From positions 248,001-312,000 of the forward strand of contig NZ_LMMJ01000009.1 of NCBI RefSeq assembly GCF_001422205.1: 64,000 nucleotides of DNA, read 5' to 3'. Every line of letters starts with the position of its first letter. The first letter of the stretch is position 1. Shown in pieces: positions 34,851 to 43,361 of this stretch. This DNA is from Curtobacterium sp. Leaf261 (GTDB taxonomy: Bacteria; Actinomycetota; Actinomycetes; Actinomycetales; Microbacteriaceae). The notes beneath the pieces were generated by a model. The model was not told the origin of the DNA. It saw only the letters and a list, made by a program, of their open reading frames with translations, and did no database searches. The position numbers were made by a program, and so were the translations under genes.

Positions 34851-34880
34851 ACCATAGCAGCCCGACCCGGCGTCCGGCAA
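34851..34880 (-). promoter_or_regulatory. Promoter of rplJ-rplL
   Basis: Minus strand: -35 TTGCCG (34875-34880), 18-base spacer, -10 TATGGT (34851-34856). The start of transcription is expected near 34844, which gives a leader of about 185 bases. Confidence 0.75.
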
Positions 34881-34892
34881 ACCGAACCGATC

Positions 34893-34967
34893 GGACGGGA
34901 GGCACGGCGCGCGCCCGCCTCAGGAACGCGCGTCGACCTGTGGGTCGCGACCCACGGCCTCCAGTCC
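34893..34967. repeat. GGACGGGAGGC palindrome spanning the histidine-kinase stop codon
   Basis: The left arm GGACGGGAGGCACGG (34893) and right arm CACGGCCTCCAGTCC (ending 34967) are imperfectly complementary. The stop codon of the kinase (34920-34922) lies inside, so about the last 15 residues of the kinase are encoded by the element. Confidence 0.65.
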
Positions 34968-36419
34968 GGTCGCGTCGCCCGCCTGCGCGAGGAGCGCCCG
35001 CGCGGGCAGGTGCACCGTGAACACCGTGTTCCCCGGCGCACTCGCCACCGACACCGATCCGCCGTGCGCCTGCACGACCGCGTCGACGATCGCGAGCCCG
35101 AGCCCCGTCGACCCCGCGGTCCGCGACCGCGAACTGTCCGCCCGGGCGAACCGCTCGAACAGCTTCGGCAGGAACTCGGCGGGGATCCCCTGCCCGGTGT
35201 CCGCGACGACGAGGTCCACGCTCCGCCCGTCGGGAGCCCGGCCGATCCCGACCCGGATGCGCGTGCCGTCCGGGGTGTGCGTCCGCGCGTTCGTGACGAG
35301 GTTGACGATGACCTGGTGGAGCCTCGCGGCGTCCCCGACGACCACGACGGGCTCCGAGGGCACGTCCACTTCGATGGGGTGCTCGGGGCTCGCGGCGTGC
35401 GCGTCGTTCACCGCGTCGAACACCAGCCCCGTCAGGTCGACGTCGGCGAGCTGGATCTCGCGGCCCTCGTCGAGTCGTGCCAGGAGCAGCAGGTCCTCGA
35501 CCATCCCGGTCATCCGCACCGACTCCGCCTCGACACGGCCCATCGCGTAGACGACGTCCTCGGGCAGGTCGAGGTTCATCCGGCGCGTGAGCTCGGCGTA
35601 CCCGCGGATCGAGGCGAGGGGCGTCCGCAGCTCGTGCGAGGCGTCGGCGACGAACTGCCGCACCTTCTCCTCGCTCCTGGCGCGGGCTCGCATGGCCTCG
35701 CCGATGTGTCCGAGCATCCGGTTGAACGCGGCGCCGACGCGACCGACCTCGGTGCGCGGGTCGGTGTCCTCCGCCGGGACCCGCACGTCCGCGAGGGCGT
35801 CTCCGCGTTCGAGGGGCATCCGGGCGACGGCAGTGGCGGTCTCCGCGACGCGCTCGAGCGGCCGGAGGGAGCGTCGGACGGCGAGCGCGGCGACGATGGA
35901 CGCGGCGAGCAGCGCCACGAGCATCACGACGACGACGACCCAGACGAGGTTCCAGACGCTCGCGTAGACGGACGCCATCGGCAGTCCGACCACGAGCACG
36001 CCGACGGAGGTGGCGACGGCGGCGACCCGGTAGTCGCCGGCCGCCCCGCCGAGGTGCACGGTCTGCGCGCCGGTGCCGACGGTCGCCTGTCCGAGGACCT
36101 GGGCCTGCGACGTCGTGATCTGCCCGAGCGACCCGTCATCGTGCAGGATCGTCCCGGTGACCCGGTTGCCGCTGATGAAGTAGGCGGTCAGCGTCCCGGC
36201 ACCCTGCCCCGCCGGGCGGCCGAGGTCGTCGCCGGGGCTGCTGCCGAACCCGGGGCGCTTCAGGTAGTCCTGTGCCCGGTTGGTCGCGTTCTCGAGCTGC
36301 CCGTCGATGCTGGTCGTCTGGATCGAGGCGAGCGCGATGATGCTGCCCGCGCCGATCACCGCGCTGACGGCGACGACGAGCGCGACGATGCTCAGGACGA
36401 GACGGCGGCGGAGCGTCAT
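34920..36419 (-). CDS. Sensor histidine kinase (OmpR-partner type)
   Basis: 499 residues. TM1 is at about 8-30, an extracytoplasmic sensor at about 31-150, TM2 at about 152-180, HAMP at about 181-240, a HisKA with His262 in '[16 protein letters not shown]', then HATPase_c with the N box '[16 protein letters not shown]', G1 'VADTGQGIP', F box 'LFERFARAD' and G2 '[10 protein letters not shown]'. It phosphorylates the response regulator encoded 52 bases upstream. The C-terminal tail ([15 protein letters not shown]) is encoded by a dispersed palindrome and is unlikely to be functional. The domain layout is like mycobacterial TcrY-type kinases; the signal is unknown. Confidence 0.93.
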   Translation of the reverse strand: MTLRRRLVLSIVALVVAVSAVIGAGSIIALASIQTTSIDGQLENATNRAQDYLKRPGFGSSPGDDLGRPAGQGAGTLTAYFISGNRVTGTILHDDGSLGQITTSQAQVLGQATVGTGAQTVHLGGAAGDYRVAAVATSVGVLVVGLPMASVYASVWNLVWVVVVVMLVALLAASIVAALAVRRSLRPLERVAETATAVARMPLERGDALADVRVPAEDTDPRTEVGRVGAAFNRMLGHIGEAMRARARSEEKVRQFVADASHELRTPLASIRGYAELTRRMNLDLPEDVVYAMGRVEAESVRMTGMVEDLLLLARLDEGREIQLADVDLTGLVFDAVNDAHAASPEHPIEVDVPSEPVVVVGDAARLHQVIVNLVTNARTHTPDGTRIRVGIGRAPDGRSVDLVVADTGQGIPAEFLPKLFERFARADSSRSRTAGSTGLGLAIVDAVVQAHGGSVSVASAPGNTVFTVHLPARALLAQAGDATGLEAVGRDPQVDARS

Positions 36420-36471
36420 GGAGCGACTCCAGGGGGTCGGGACGAGGCGGGTGGAACGGACGCGACGGGCG

Positions 36472-37212
36472 TCAGGAGGTGGGCTTGATGACGTAGCCGA
36501 CGCCGCGCACGGTGTGGATCATCGGATCCTCGCCGGCGTCGATCTTCTTGCGCAGGTACGAGATGTAGATCTCCACGACACTCGACTTGCCGCCGAAGTC
36601 GTAGCTCCAGACCCGGTCGAGGATCTGCGCCTTCGACAGGACACGGCGCGGGTTCCGCATCAGGAACCGGAGGAGCTCGAACTCGGTCGCGGTGAGCTCG
36701 ATCGACCGGCCGGCGCGGTGCACCTCGTACGACTCCTCGTCGAGCACGAGGTCGCCGACGGTGATCCGCGAGTCGCCGGCCTCGGAGACGCTGATCTGGG
36801 AGCGGCGGATGAGCCCGCGGAGTCGCGCCACCACCTCCTCGAGCGAGAACGGCTTGGTGACGTAGTCGTCGCCGCCGGCGGTGAGCCCGGTGACGCGGTC
36901 CTCGACGCTGTCCTTCGCGGTGAGGAACAGCACGGGGGTGTCGTCGTTGTTCTGTCGGAGCCTGCTGAGCACCTGCAGGCCGTCGAGGTCGGGCATCATC
37001 ACGTCGAGGACCATGGCGTCGGGCTTGAACTCCCTGGCCTTCGCGAGGGCGTCCTGCCCGCCGTTGGCGCTCTTGACCTCCCAGCCCTCGTAGCGGAGCG
37101 CCATCGAGAGCAGGTCGGTGAGGCTGGCCTCGTCGTCGACGACCAGGATGCGGAGGGGCGTGCCGTCGGCGCGGGTGAGACGCGGTGCGGTGGAGGTCTG
37201 GGAGATGGTCAC
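36472..37212 (-). CDS. OmpR/PhoB-family response regulator
   Basis: 246 residues from GTG 37212; the much longer ORF upstream is antisense to the next gene and is not coding. The receiver domain (20-135) has 'VVDDE', phospho-acceptor Asp70 in 'AMVLDVMMPDLDG', 'LTAKD' and 'TKPFSLEEV'. The C-terminal winged helix (about 155-245) has 'LTATEFELLRFLMRNPRRVLSK', 'VVEIYISYLRKK' and 'IHTVRGVGYVIK'. It is expected to bind DNA when phosphorylated by the kinase downstream in the same operon. Confidence 0.95.
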   Translation of the reverse strand: MTISQTSTAPRLTRADGTPLRILVVDDEASLTDLLSMALRYEGWEVKSANGGQDALAKAREFKPDAMVLDVMMPDLDGLQVLSRLRQNNDDTPVLFLTAKDSVEDRVTGLTAGGDDYVTKPFSLEEVVARLRGLIRRSQISVSEAGDSRITVGDLVLDEESYEVHRAGRSIELTATEFELLRFLMRNPRRVLSKAQILDRVWSYDFGGKSSVVEIYISYLRKKIDAGEDPMIHTVRGVGYVIKPTS

Positions 37213-37360
37213 GTCTTCGAGTATCGAGACTTTCCTATGAGCCGTCTGAGCAATGCCGAAGCGACGTCTGTGGAAGATCGATCCGTCGACCGTGCAGGGC
37301 CACGGTGCGGACACGGGACACCCTGTGCGGTGGGCGGCGGCGCGTCCGTAGGTTGGCGGC

Positions 37361-38446
37361 ATGCTCGCCTCCCCCGCATGGCCGCCGTCGACGACGGACG
37401 TCGCGTTCCACGAACTCGCGGACACGGCCGGGAGGGTCGGTGCGGCCCCGGTGGACCGCCTCGCCTTCGCGACGTGGCTGGGCGGGCACACCGCGCGGCT
37501 CGCTCCGGGGACGGCCGGGGCGTTCCTCGCGACGCTCGTCGCGGTCGGTGACGTCGACGTCGCCCTGGCGCGGACGGTCGAGCCACACCTCGACGCACTC
37601 GGCATCCTGGCGCAGGCGGGCGTGCACGTCCCCGCGGACGCGGTGCTCGGGGTGTTCGCGGCCGAGGCGCCCGGACTGGCCCTCACCGCGACCGCCGTCG
37701 ACGGCGCGACGGGCGCGGACGACGCGACCCCGGTCCTCCTGGCCGGGACGAAACCGTGGTGTTCGCTGGCCTCGTCGTTGACGCACGCCCTCGTCACGGC
37801 ACACGTGGGTTCGGCGGGCGGTGCCGCTCGCGGGTTGTTCCTCGTCGACCTCCGGCACCCCGGCGTGACCACGCACGACGACCGCTGGGTCGCACGCGGC
37901 ATGCCGGACGTGCCGAGCGCGCCGGTGGACTTCGACGACGTCCCCGCGACCCCGGTCGGGGACCCCGGTTGGTACCTGTCGCGGCCGGGCTTCGCGTGGG
38001 GCGGCATCGGGGTCGCCGCGTGCTGGTACGGCGGTGCGCTCGGGCTCGCCCGGACGCTCCGGACCTGGGCAGCGGCGCACGCCGACTCCGAGCTCGCGCA
38101 GCACGCACTCGGGGCGACAGTGCTCGACCTGCAGGACGCCGAGGACGCCCTCGCCGGCGCGGCCGCACTGATCGACGGCCACGCGGATGCCGGGACCGGG
38201 GCTGGGGCTGGGGCCGAGGTGGACTGGTCGCTCGTCGCGCAGACGGTCCGGTCGCGGGTCCGTGCCGCATGTGACCGGATCCGCACCCGAACGGTGTCGA
38301 CCATCGGTCCCGCGCCCCTCACAACCGACCCCGTCGTCGCCGCCCGCGTCGCCGACCTCGAGCTCTACCTGCTGCAGGACCACGGCGACCGTGACGTCGC
38401 GCGCGTCGGCCGCATCGTCCTCGATCGTGGCGGTCTCGCGTGGTGA
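37361..38446 (+). CDS. Acyl-CoA dehydrogenase-like protein
   Basis: 361 residues. The sequence has the overall acyl-CoA dehydrogenase layout with an N-terminal helical part, a beta domain with 'LTATAVDGA' and 'LLAGTKPWCSLA', and a C-terminal helical bundle, but it is divergent and shorter than the usual 380 or so residues; the catalytic base is not obvious. It is the first gene of three that overlap (the stop TGA at 38446 overlaps the next start), so its function is probably tied to the deacetylase-methyltransferase and glycosyltransferase that follow. A redox role on an acyl or amine intermediate is possible. Confidence 0.7.
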   Translation: MLASPAWPPSTTDVAFHELADTAGRVGAAPVDRLAFATWLGGHTARLAPGTAGAFLATLVAVGDVDVALARTVEPHLDALGILAQAGVHVPADAVLGVFAAEAPGLALTATAVDGATGADDATPVLLAGTKPWCSLASSLTHALVTAHVGSAGGAARGLFLVDLRHPGVTTHDDRWVARGMPDVPSAPVDFDDVPATPVGDPGWYLSRPGFAWGGIGVAACWYGGALGLARTLRTWAAAHADSELAQHALGATVLDLQDAEDALAGAAALIDGHADAGTGAGAGAEVDWSLVAQTVRSRVRAACDRIRTRTVSTIGPAPLTTDPVVAARVADLELYLLQDHGDRDVARVGRIVLDRGGLAW

Positions 38447-39852
38447 CCTTCGACCACCGCGAGCCGGGCACCGACCCCGACGCGTGGACCGTGTTCCTGG
38501 GACAGCTCGACGCCCCCGACCTCGACCCGACGGTCTTCGGGTCGGTCGTCGTCGTGAGTCCCCATCCCGACGACGAGACCCTGGCGGCCGGCGGGTTGAT
38601 CGCGCGCGCGGCCGACGCCGGCGTGCCGGTCCGGCTCGTGCTCGCCACCGACGGCGAGAACTCCCACGCGGGCTCCCCCACCGTGTCCCCGGCCCGCATG
38701 GCGGCCCTCCGCGAGACCGAGACCGTCGCGGCGATGTACAGCCTGCACGCCGCCATCACGACGACGCGGCTCAGGATCCCGGACGGCGGGCTGCGCGAGC
38801 ACCGGGACGCGCTGACCACCGGTCTCGTCGAGGTCCTCACCGCGATGCCGTCGCCCGTGCTGCTCGTCGCGCCGTGGGCCGGCGACGGACACCGGGACCA
38901 CCGCATCGCCGGCGAGGTGGCCCGCGAGATCGCCGTCCGCAGCGCGACCGCGGACGCGCACGCGGACGCGGACGTCACGCTCGCCGAGTACCCGATCTGG
39001 CTCTGGCACTGGGGGACCCCCGGCGCTGCCGATGCGCCCTGGGACCGCGCCCGCGCCGTGCACCTGACGACGGAGGTCCGGGAACGGCGGTCCCGGGCGC
39101 TCGACGCCTACCGGTCGCAGCTCGAACCGCTGTCCGGTGCCCCCGGGGACGAACCCGTCGTCGATGCCCGGCACCGACGGCACTTCGAGCGGCCCGTCGA
39201 GCTCTTCTTCACCGGCGGGACACCTCCGGCGACGTCCGCGCAGGCGCGCGAGGACTCCTCGCGCACCCGGGAGTCCTTCGACGCGCACTACGCCAGGAAG
39301 CCCGGCGGCTGGGACTTCGAGGGCAGCTGGTACGAGCAGCGGAAGCGGGCCGTCACGGTGTCGGCGCTCCCGAGGGCTCGGTTCCGGTCCGCGCTCGAAC
39401 TCGGCTGCGCGACGGGCGTGCTGACGAGGGCGATCACCGAGCGCGCCGACCACGTGCTCGGCATCGACATCGCCGAGGCGCCACTCGACGCGGCCCGGGC
39501 GAACGCCCCCGCCGCGACCTTCGCCCGGATGACCGTGCCCGACGAATGGCCCACCGGGACCTTCGAGCTCGTCGTGCTCTCCGAGATCGGCTACTACCTG
39601 TCCCCCGACGACCTCGACCGGACGATCGACCGGATCGCCACGTCGCTCGACCCGGACGGCGTGCTCCTCGCCTGCCACTGGCGGCACCCCGACACCGAGG
39701 CGGTCTCGTCGGGCGACGCGGTGCACGCCCGTCTGCGCGAACGGTGGCCGCGCGGCGCGACGGTGACCCACGTCGAGGAGGACTTCGTGCTCGAGGTGTT
39801 CCCCGGCCCGGCCGCCGCCTCGGTCGCGCACGAGACCGGACTGCTCGGATGA
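38440..39852 (+). CDS. Bifunctional PIG-L deacetylase / NodS-like SAM methyltransferase
   Basis: 470 residues. The N-terminal domain is a LmbE/PIG-L zinc N-deacetylase: 'VSPHPDDETLAAGG' (His42-Asp45) and 'GDGHRDHRIAGE' (His151, His154). From about residue 275 a class I methyltransferase begins with 'SFDAHYARKPGGWDF', 'SWYEQRKRAVTV' and SAM loop 'ALELGCATGVLTRAI', the signature of the NodS family, which methylates free amines of chitooligosaccharides. The logical reaction is removal of an N-acetyl group followed by N-methylation of the same sugar. It is translated by overlap with the preceding gene and is followed by a glycosyltransferase overlapping in ATGA. Confidence 0.88.
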   Translation: MVTFDHREPGTDPDAWTVFLGQLDAPDLDPTVFGSVVVVSPHPDDETLAAGGLIARAADAGVPVRLVLATDGENSHAGSPTVSPARMAALRETETVAAMYSLHAAITTTRLRIPDGGLREHRDALTTGLVEVLTAMPSPVLLVAPWAGDGHRDHRIAGEVAREIAVRSATADAHADADVTLAEYPIWLWHWGTPGAADAPWDRARAVHLTTEVRERRSRALDAYRSQLEPLSGAPGDEPVVDARHRRHFERPVELFFTGGTPPATSAQAREDSSRTRESFDAHYARKPGGWDFEGSWYEQRKRAVTVSALPRARFRSALELGCATGVLTRAITERADHVLGIDIAEAPLDAARANAPAATFARMTVPDEWPTGTFELVVLSEIGYYLSPDDLDRTIDRIATSLDPDGVLLACHWRHPDTEAVSSGDAVHARLRERWPRGATVTHVEEDFVLEVFPGPAAASVAHETGLLG

Positions 39853-40625
39853 CCGCGCCCGGCGACGGCACCGGACCGCGGGTCGACGTGGTCGTGCCGG
39901 CGCGGAACGAGGCGGACCTGCTCCTCCGGTGTCTCGAGGCGCTCGCGACGGCGGAACGCGTGCTCCACCGCGAACGACCGTCGGTCGCGCTCGGCATCGT
40001 CCTCGTCGTCGACGACGGCGGCGAGGGGCACGGGGACGGGACCCTCGCCATCGCGACGGCCGCGGCCCGCGAGCAGCGTTCGCTCGTCGTCCTGGAGGCG
40101 CGGCTCGGCGCCGTCGGACCGGCTCGCGCACTCGGCGTGCGGACCGCGCTCGACCTGGCCCCGATCCTCCCGGCCGCGGAACGGTGGATCGCGAACACGG
40201 ACGCGGACTCGCAGGTCGACCCGCGGTGGCTCGTCCAGCAGGCGGACGCCCTGGCGTCCGGCGCGGACGTCCTCGTCGGTGCGGTCGTCCCCGATCCGGA
40301 CGACCTGGCGCCCGACGTCCTCGACCGGTGGCGACGTGCGCACCCCGCCGGGGCGACCCTCGGGCACGTGCACGGCGCGAACCTCGGGATCCGGGCAGAC
40401 GCGTACCTGGCCCTCGGCGGGTTCGCCGCGGTGCCCGAGCACGAGGACGTGCTGCTCGTCGAGCGGGCGCGTGACACGGGGCTCGTGGTCGAGGAGACCG
40501 AGGAGCTGCCGGTCACGACGAGCGGGCGGTTCGTCGGACGGACCCCGGGCGGGTACGCCGAGCACCTCCGGGCGACGTACGCCGAGGGTCCCGTCGCGCC
40601 GGTCGAGCCCTCCCGCATCGCATAG
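39849..40625 (+). CDS. Family 2 glycosyltransferase
   Basis: 258 residues from ATG 39849, which overlaps the stop of the deacetylase-methyltransferase gene (ATGA); a longer in-frame ORF to 38187 is antisense/alternate-frame shadow. The GT-A fold signatures are 'VDVVVPARNEADLLLRCL', 'RWIANTDADSQVDPRW' (metal-binding DxD-like) and 'HGANLGIRADAYLALGGF' followed by 'EHEDVLL'. It should transfer a sugar from a nucleotide donor. No membrane segment is present. It is the last gene of the three-gene operon. Confidence 0.87.
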   Translation: MTAPGDGTGPRVDVVVPARNEADLLLRCLEALATAERVLHRERPSVALGIVLVVDDGGEGHGDGTLAIATAAAREQRSLVVLEARLGAVGPARALGVRTALDLAPILPAAERWIANTDADSQVDPRWLVQQADALASGADVLVGAVVPDPDDLAPDVLDRWRRAHPAGATLGHVHGANLGIRADAYLALGGFAAVPEHEDVLLVERARDTGLVVEETEELPVTTSGRFVGRTPGGYAEHLRATYAEGPVAPVEPSRIA

Positions 40626-40742
40626 GGAGCTCATGGGCGCCCCAGACGATCGCCACTGGAAGCGTTCGTAGTTTCTCCTCGTCGGCCCCGTCGTGTCCCC
40701 TGCACGGCGGCGACCACCAGCCGGCCGCAGCAGAGGAGAACC

Positions 40743-42398
40743 ATGTTCCTGACCTATCTCAGGCGCGAGTTGACGAACCGGAAGAAGCAGTCCGTCATCA
40801 TCGCCATCGGCATGGGGCTGGCGATCGCGCTGGTCATCATCGTGTCGTCGATCTCGAGCGGTGTGAAGTCCGCGCAGTCCACCGTCCTCCAGTCGGTCTA
40901 CGGCGTCGGGACGGACATCACCGTCACGAAGGCCGCGGCGGCCGGCGCTGGCGGTCGGCCGAACTTCGACTTCGGCGGCTCGGACTCCGGGAGCGCGGAC
41001 GGCAGCGGGTCGACCGACCTCTCGCAGTCGCGGCTCTCCGTCGCCAGGGGGTCCTCGACGCTCGCGTCCTCCGCACTCGCGAAGGTCACCGCGACCGACG
41101 GCGTCTCCGCGGCCACCGGCGTCCTCACGCTGAGCAACAGCACGTTCTCCGGGACGGTGCAGCAGGGGTCCGGGACGTCCGGGTCCGGGTCCTCCGGGTC
41201 CGGGACGTCCGGGACCGACTCCGGGACTTCCGGGACTTCGGAAACTTCCGGGACTTCCGGGACTTCCGGGACTTCCGGAACTTCCGGAACTTCCGGGACT
41301 TCCGGGACGCAGCAGGCTCCGGGGCAGGGCGGCGGCGGCTTCGGCGGCGGCAACTTCAGCGTCGACGAGTTCTCGGTGACCGGCATCCCGGTGTCCGGCG
41401 ATGCGGTCGGTCCGCTGACGAGCGCCGAGCTGACGAAGGGCCGGAGCTTCACGTCGGCCGACAGCGGCAAGGACGTCGTCGTGCTCGACAAGTCCTACGC
41501 CAAGAGCGAGTCGAAGGCCGTCGGTGACACCGTCTCGATCGGCGGGAAGGACTTCACCGTGATCGGCATCGTCGCGTCGACGTCGTCCGACTCCAGCACG
41601 GCCTCGAACACCTACATCCCGCTCGACACCGCCCAGACGCTCGCCGACCTGGACGGCAAGGTCACCTCGATCTACGTCTCCGCGACCTCCTCCTCCGACG
41701 TCGACACGATCAAGACGGCACTCGAGCAGAAGCTCTCCGGAGCCACCGTGTCCACCGAGGCCGACCTCGCGTCGAGCGTCTCCGGATCCCTGTCGACGGC
41801 GTCCTCGCTCGTGTCGAACCTCGGCACGTGGCTCTCGATCCTCGTCCTCGCAGCGGCGTTCCTCATCGCCATCCTGTTCACGATCTCGGGCGTCTCCCGA
41901 CGGACCCGGGAGTTCGGCACCCTCAAGGCGATCGGCTGGTCGAACGGCAGGATCACCCGACAGGTCGCCGGCGAGTCCCTCGTGCAGGGCGTCATCGGCG
42001 GCATCGTGGGTGCGGCCGCGGGGCTCATCGGCATCCTCGTGATCAACGTCATCGCGCCGACGATCTCCGCGAGTGCGACCACTGCGAACGGTGGCGGTGC
42101 GGGTGGGCCCGGTGGCACGGGCGGGGCCCCGGGGGCTGCGGCGAGCGCGGCGGCCGGCAGTGCGGCGAGCAGTGCTGCGCAGGCCGGGTCGGCCGCGGCC
42201 GGCGGTGCGGCGCCCGGCGGGTTCGGTGCGCAGGCGGCGGCCACGACGACCGACGTGGTGCTGCACGCCCCCGTCACGGTCGAGATCATCCTCGTGGCGA
42301 TCGGCCTCGCGATCGTCGGTGGGCTCCTGGCCGGCGCCCTCGGCGGTTGGCGCGCGTCGCGGCTCCGTCCGGCCGAGGCCCTGCGGAGTGTCGCCTGA
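40743..42398 (+). CDS. ABC transporter permease, MacB/FtsX type, with Gly-Ser-Thr repeat
   Basis: 551 residues. TM1 is at about 17-38, a MacB-like extracytoplasmic domain follows, and three helices at about 365-390, 415-440 and 515-535 form the FtsX domain ('SRRTREFGTLKAIGWSNG', 'GGWRASRLRPAEALR'). Residues about 142-190 are a run of Gly-Thr-Ser/Gly-Ser tripeptides encoded by 9-bp tandem repeats (ACTTCCGGG), and residues about 448-500 are Gly/Ala-rich. Both are unusual expansions in this family. The start has GAGGAGAACC just upstream. The stop overlaps with or abuts the ATPase gene. Confidence 0.88.
   Translation: MFLTYLRRELTNRKKQSVIIAIGMGLAIALVIIVSSISSGVKSAQSTVLQSVYGVGTDITVTKAAAAGAGGRPNFDFGGSDSGSADGSGSTDLSQSRLSVARGSSTLASSALAKVTATDGVSAATGVLTLSNSTFSGTVQQGSGTSGSGSSGSGTSGTDSGTSGTSETSGTSGTSGTSGTSGTSGTSGTQQAPGQGGGGFGGGNFSVDEFSVTGIPVSGDAVGPLTSAELTKGRSFTSADSGKDVVVLDKSYAKSESKAVGDTVSIGGKDFTVIGIVASTSSDSSTASNTYIPLDTAQTLADLDGKVTSIYVSATSSSDVDTIKTALEQKLSGATVSTEADLASSVSGSLSTASSLVSNLGTWLSILVLAAAFLIAILFTISGVSRRTREFGTLKAIGWSNGRITRQVAGESLVQGVIGGIVGAAAGLIGILVINVIAPTISASATTANGGGAGGPGGTGGAPGAAASAAAGSAASSAAQAGSAAAGGAAPGGFGAQAAATTTDVVLHAPVTVEIILVAIGLAIVGGLLAGALGGWRASRLRPAEALRSVA
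41166..41310 (+). repeat. 9-bp tandem repeats inside the ABC permease
   Basis: TCCGGGACT/TTCCGGGAC-type 9-mers repeat about 15 times in frame, with small changes (GGGTCC, GGAACT). They encode the Gly-Thr-Ser run. Confidence 0.9.
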
Positions 42399-42538
42399 TG
42401 CCCGCCACGACCGGGTCGGTCCCTCCGGGCACACCAGCGATCCCCGACCCCGTGTCCGACGGCTCCCTCGATCCCAGGACCCCCGCTCCCTCACACTCCG
42501 AATCCCACTCGCTCTCCCCGAACGGAACGGCAGCGCCC

Positions 42539-43270
42539 ATGTCCACCACAGCACCGACCACCCGCGCCATCGACGGAGGGTCAGCCTCCACCCCGATGTA
42601 CCGCCTCAGCGGGGTCACGAAGACCTACGCGCAGAAGAACCGCGAGGTCACGGCCCTCGGCGGCATCGACCTCGAGATCCCGTCCGGGCAGCTCGTCGCG
42701 GTCCAGGGCCCGACCGGTGGCGGCAAGTCGACCCTCCTCCAGATGCTCGGGGCCCTCGACCGGCCGTCGTCCGGGTCGATCTCGCTCGGCGACCACGACA
42801 TCACCAGGCTCGGCGATCGTGCGCTCACCGACATCCGCGCGACCGAAATCGGCTTCGTGTTCCAGAGCTTCAACCTCATCCCGACGCTCACCGCGCTCGA
42901 GAACGTCGAGACGGCGTTCAGCGGCACGCTCGCGAACCGGACCCGCGAGGAGCTCGTCCGCCGCTCGACCGAGGCACTGGAGTCCGTCGGCCTCGGCGAG
43001 CGGCTCGACCACCTGCCGGCAGAACTGTCGGGCGGGCAGCAGCAGCGCGTCGCGATCGCCCGCGCCCTCGTCAAGAACCCGAGCGTCCTGCTCGCCGACG
43101 AACCGACCGGGGCGCTCGACGAGTCCACCCGCGACGAGATCATGACGATCATCGAGCGGCAGTGGCAGGACCGCGGTCTGACGGTCGTCATCGTGACGCA
43201 CGACTCCTGGGTGGCGAAGCGTGCCGAGCGCCGCCTGCACATCAAGCAGGGCCAGGTGCAGGAGATGTAG
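42539..43270 (+). CDS. ABC transporter ATP-binding protein, MacB/LolD type
   Basis: 243 residues from ATG 42539. An in-frame ATG at 42398 overlaps the permease stop (TGATG) and has GGAG 10 bases upstream; it would add a 47-residue Pro/Ser-rich tail, and I cannot decide between them. Motifs: Walker A 'GPTGGGKSTLL' (Thr and Gly replace the usual Ser-Gly-Ser), Q-loop 'FVFQSFNLIPTLTALENVE', signature 'LSGGQQQRVAIARAL', Walker B 'VLLADEPTGALD' and H-loop 'VTHD'. It pairs with the FtsX-type permease to form an efflux or lipoprotein-handling ABC system. Confidence 0.9.
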   Translation: MSTTAPTTRAIDGGSASTPMYRLSGVTKTYAQKNREVTALGGIDLEIPSGQLVAVQGPTGGGKSTLLQMLGALDRPSSGSISLGDHDITRLGDRALTDIRATEIGFVFQSFNLIPTLTALENVETAFSGTLANRTREELVRRSTEALESVGLGERLDHLPAELSGGQQQRVAIARALVKNPSVLLADEPTGALDESTRDEIMTIIERQWQDRGLTVVIVTHDSWVAKRAERRLHIKQGQVQEM

Positions 43271-43361
43271 GCCGGCGCCCCGGGCGTCCGCGTCGCTGGT
43301 GGCCGGCGCACCGGGCGTCCGCGTCGCTGGTTGCCGGCGCCCCGGGCGTCCGCGTCGCGCG
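43271..43361. repeat. Three 31-bp tandem repeats between convergent genes
   Basis: GCCGGCGCCCCGGGCGTCCG followed by CGTCGCTGGTG repeats three times, fully filling the gap between the ABC ATPase stop and the TolB-like stop. Each unit holds the palindromes GCCGGC and CCCGGG. Confidence 0.9.

Noticed and set aside
37213-38322. Upstream extension of the response-regulator ORF to 616 residues
   Set aside because: The extra 370 residues are antisense to the acyl-CoA dehydrogenase-like gene and Ala/Pro/Ser-rich; the GTG at 37212 starts the receiver domain.
38187-39848. Upstream extension of the glycosyltransferase ORF to 812 residues
   Set aside because: The added part is an Arg-rich alternate frame of the deacetylase-methyltransferase; the ATGA overlap gives a natural start at 39849.
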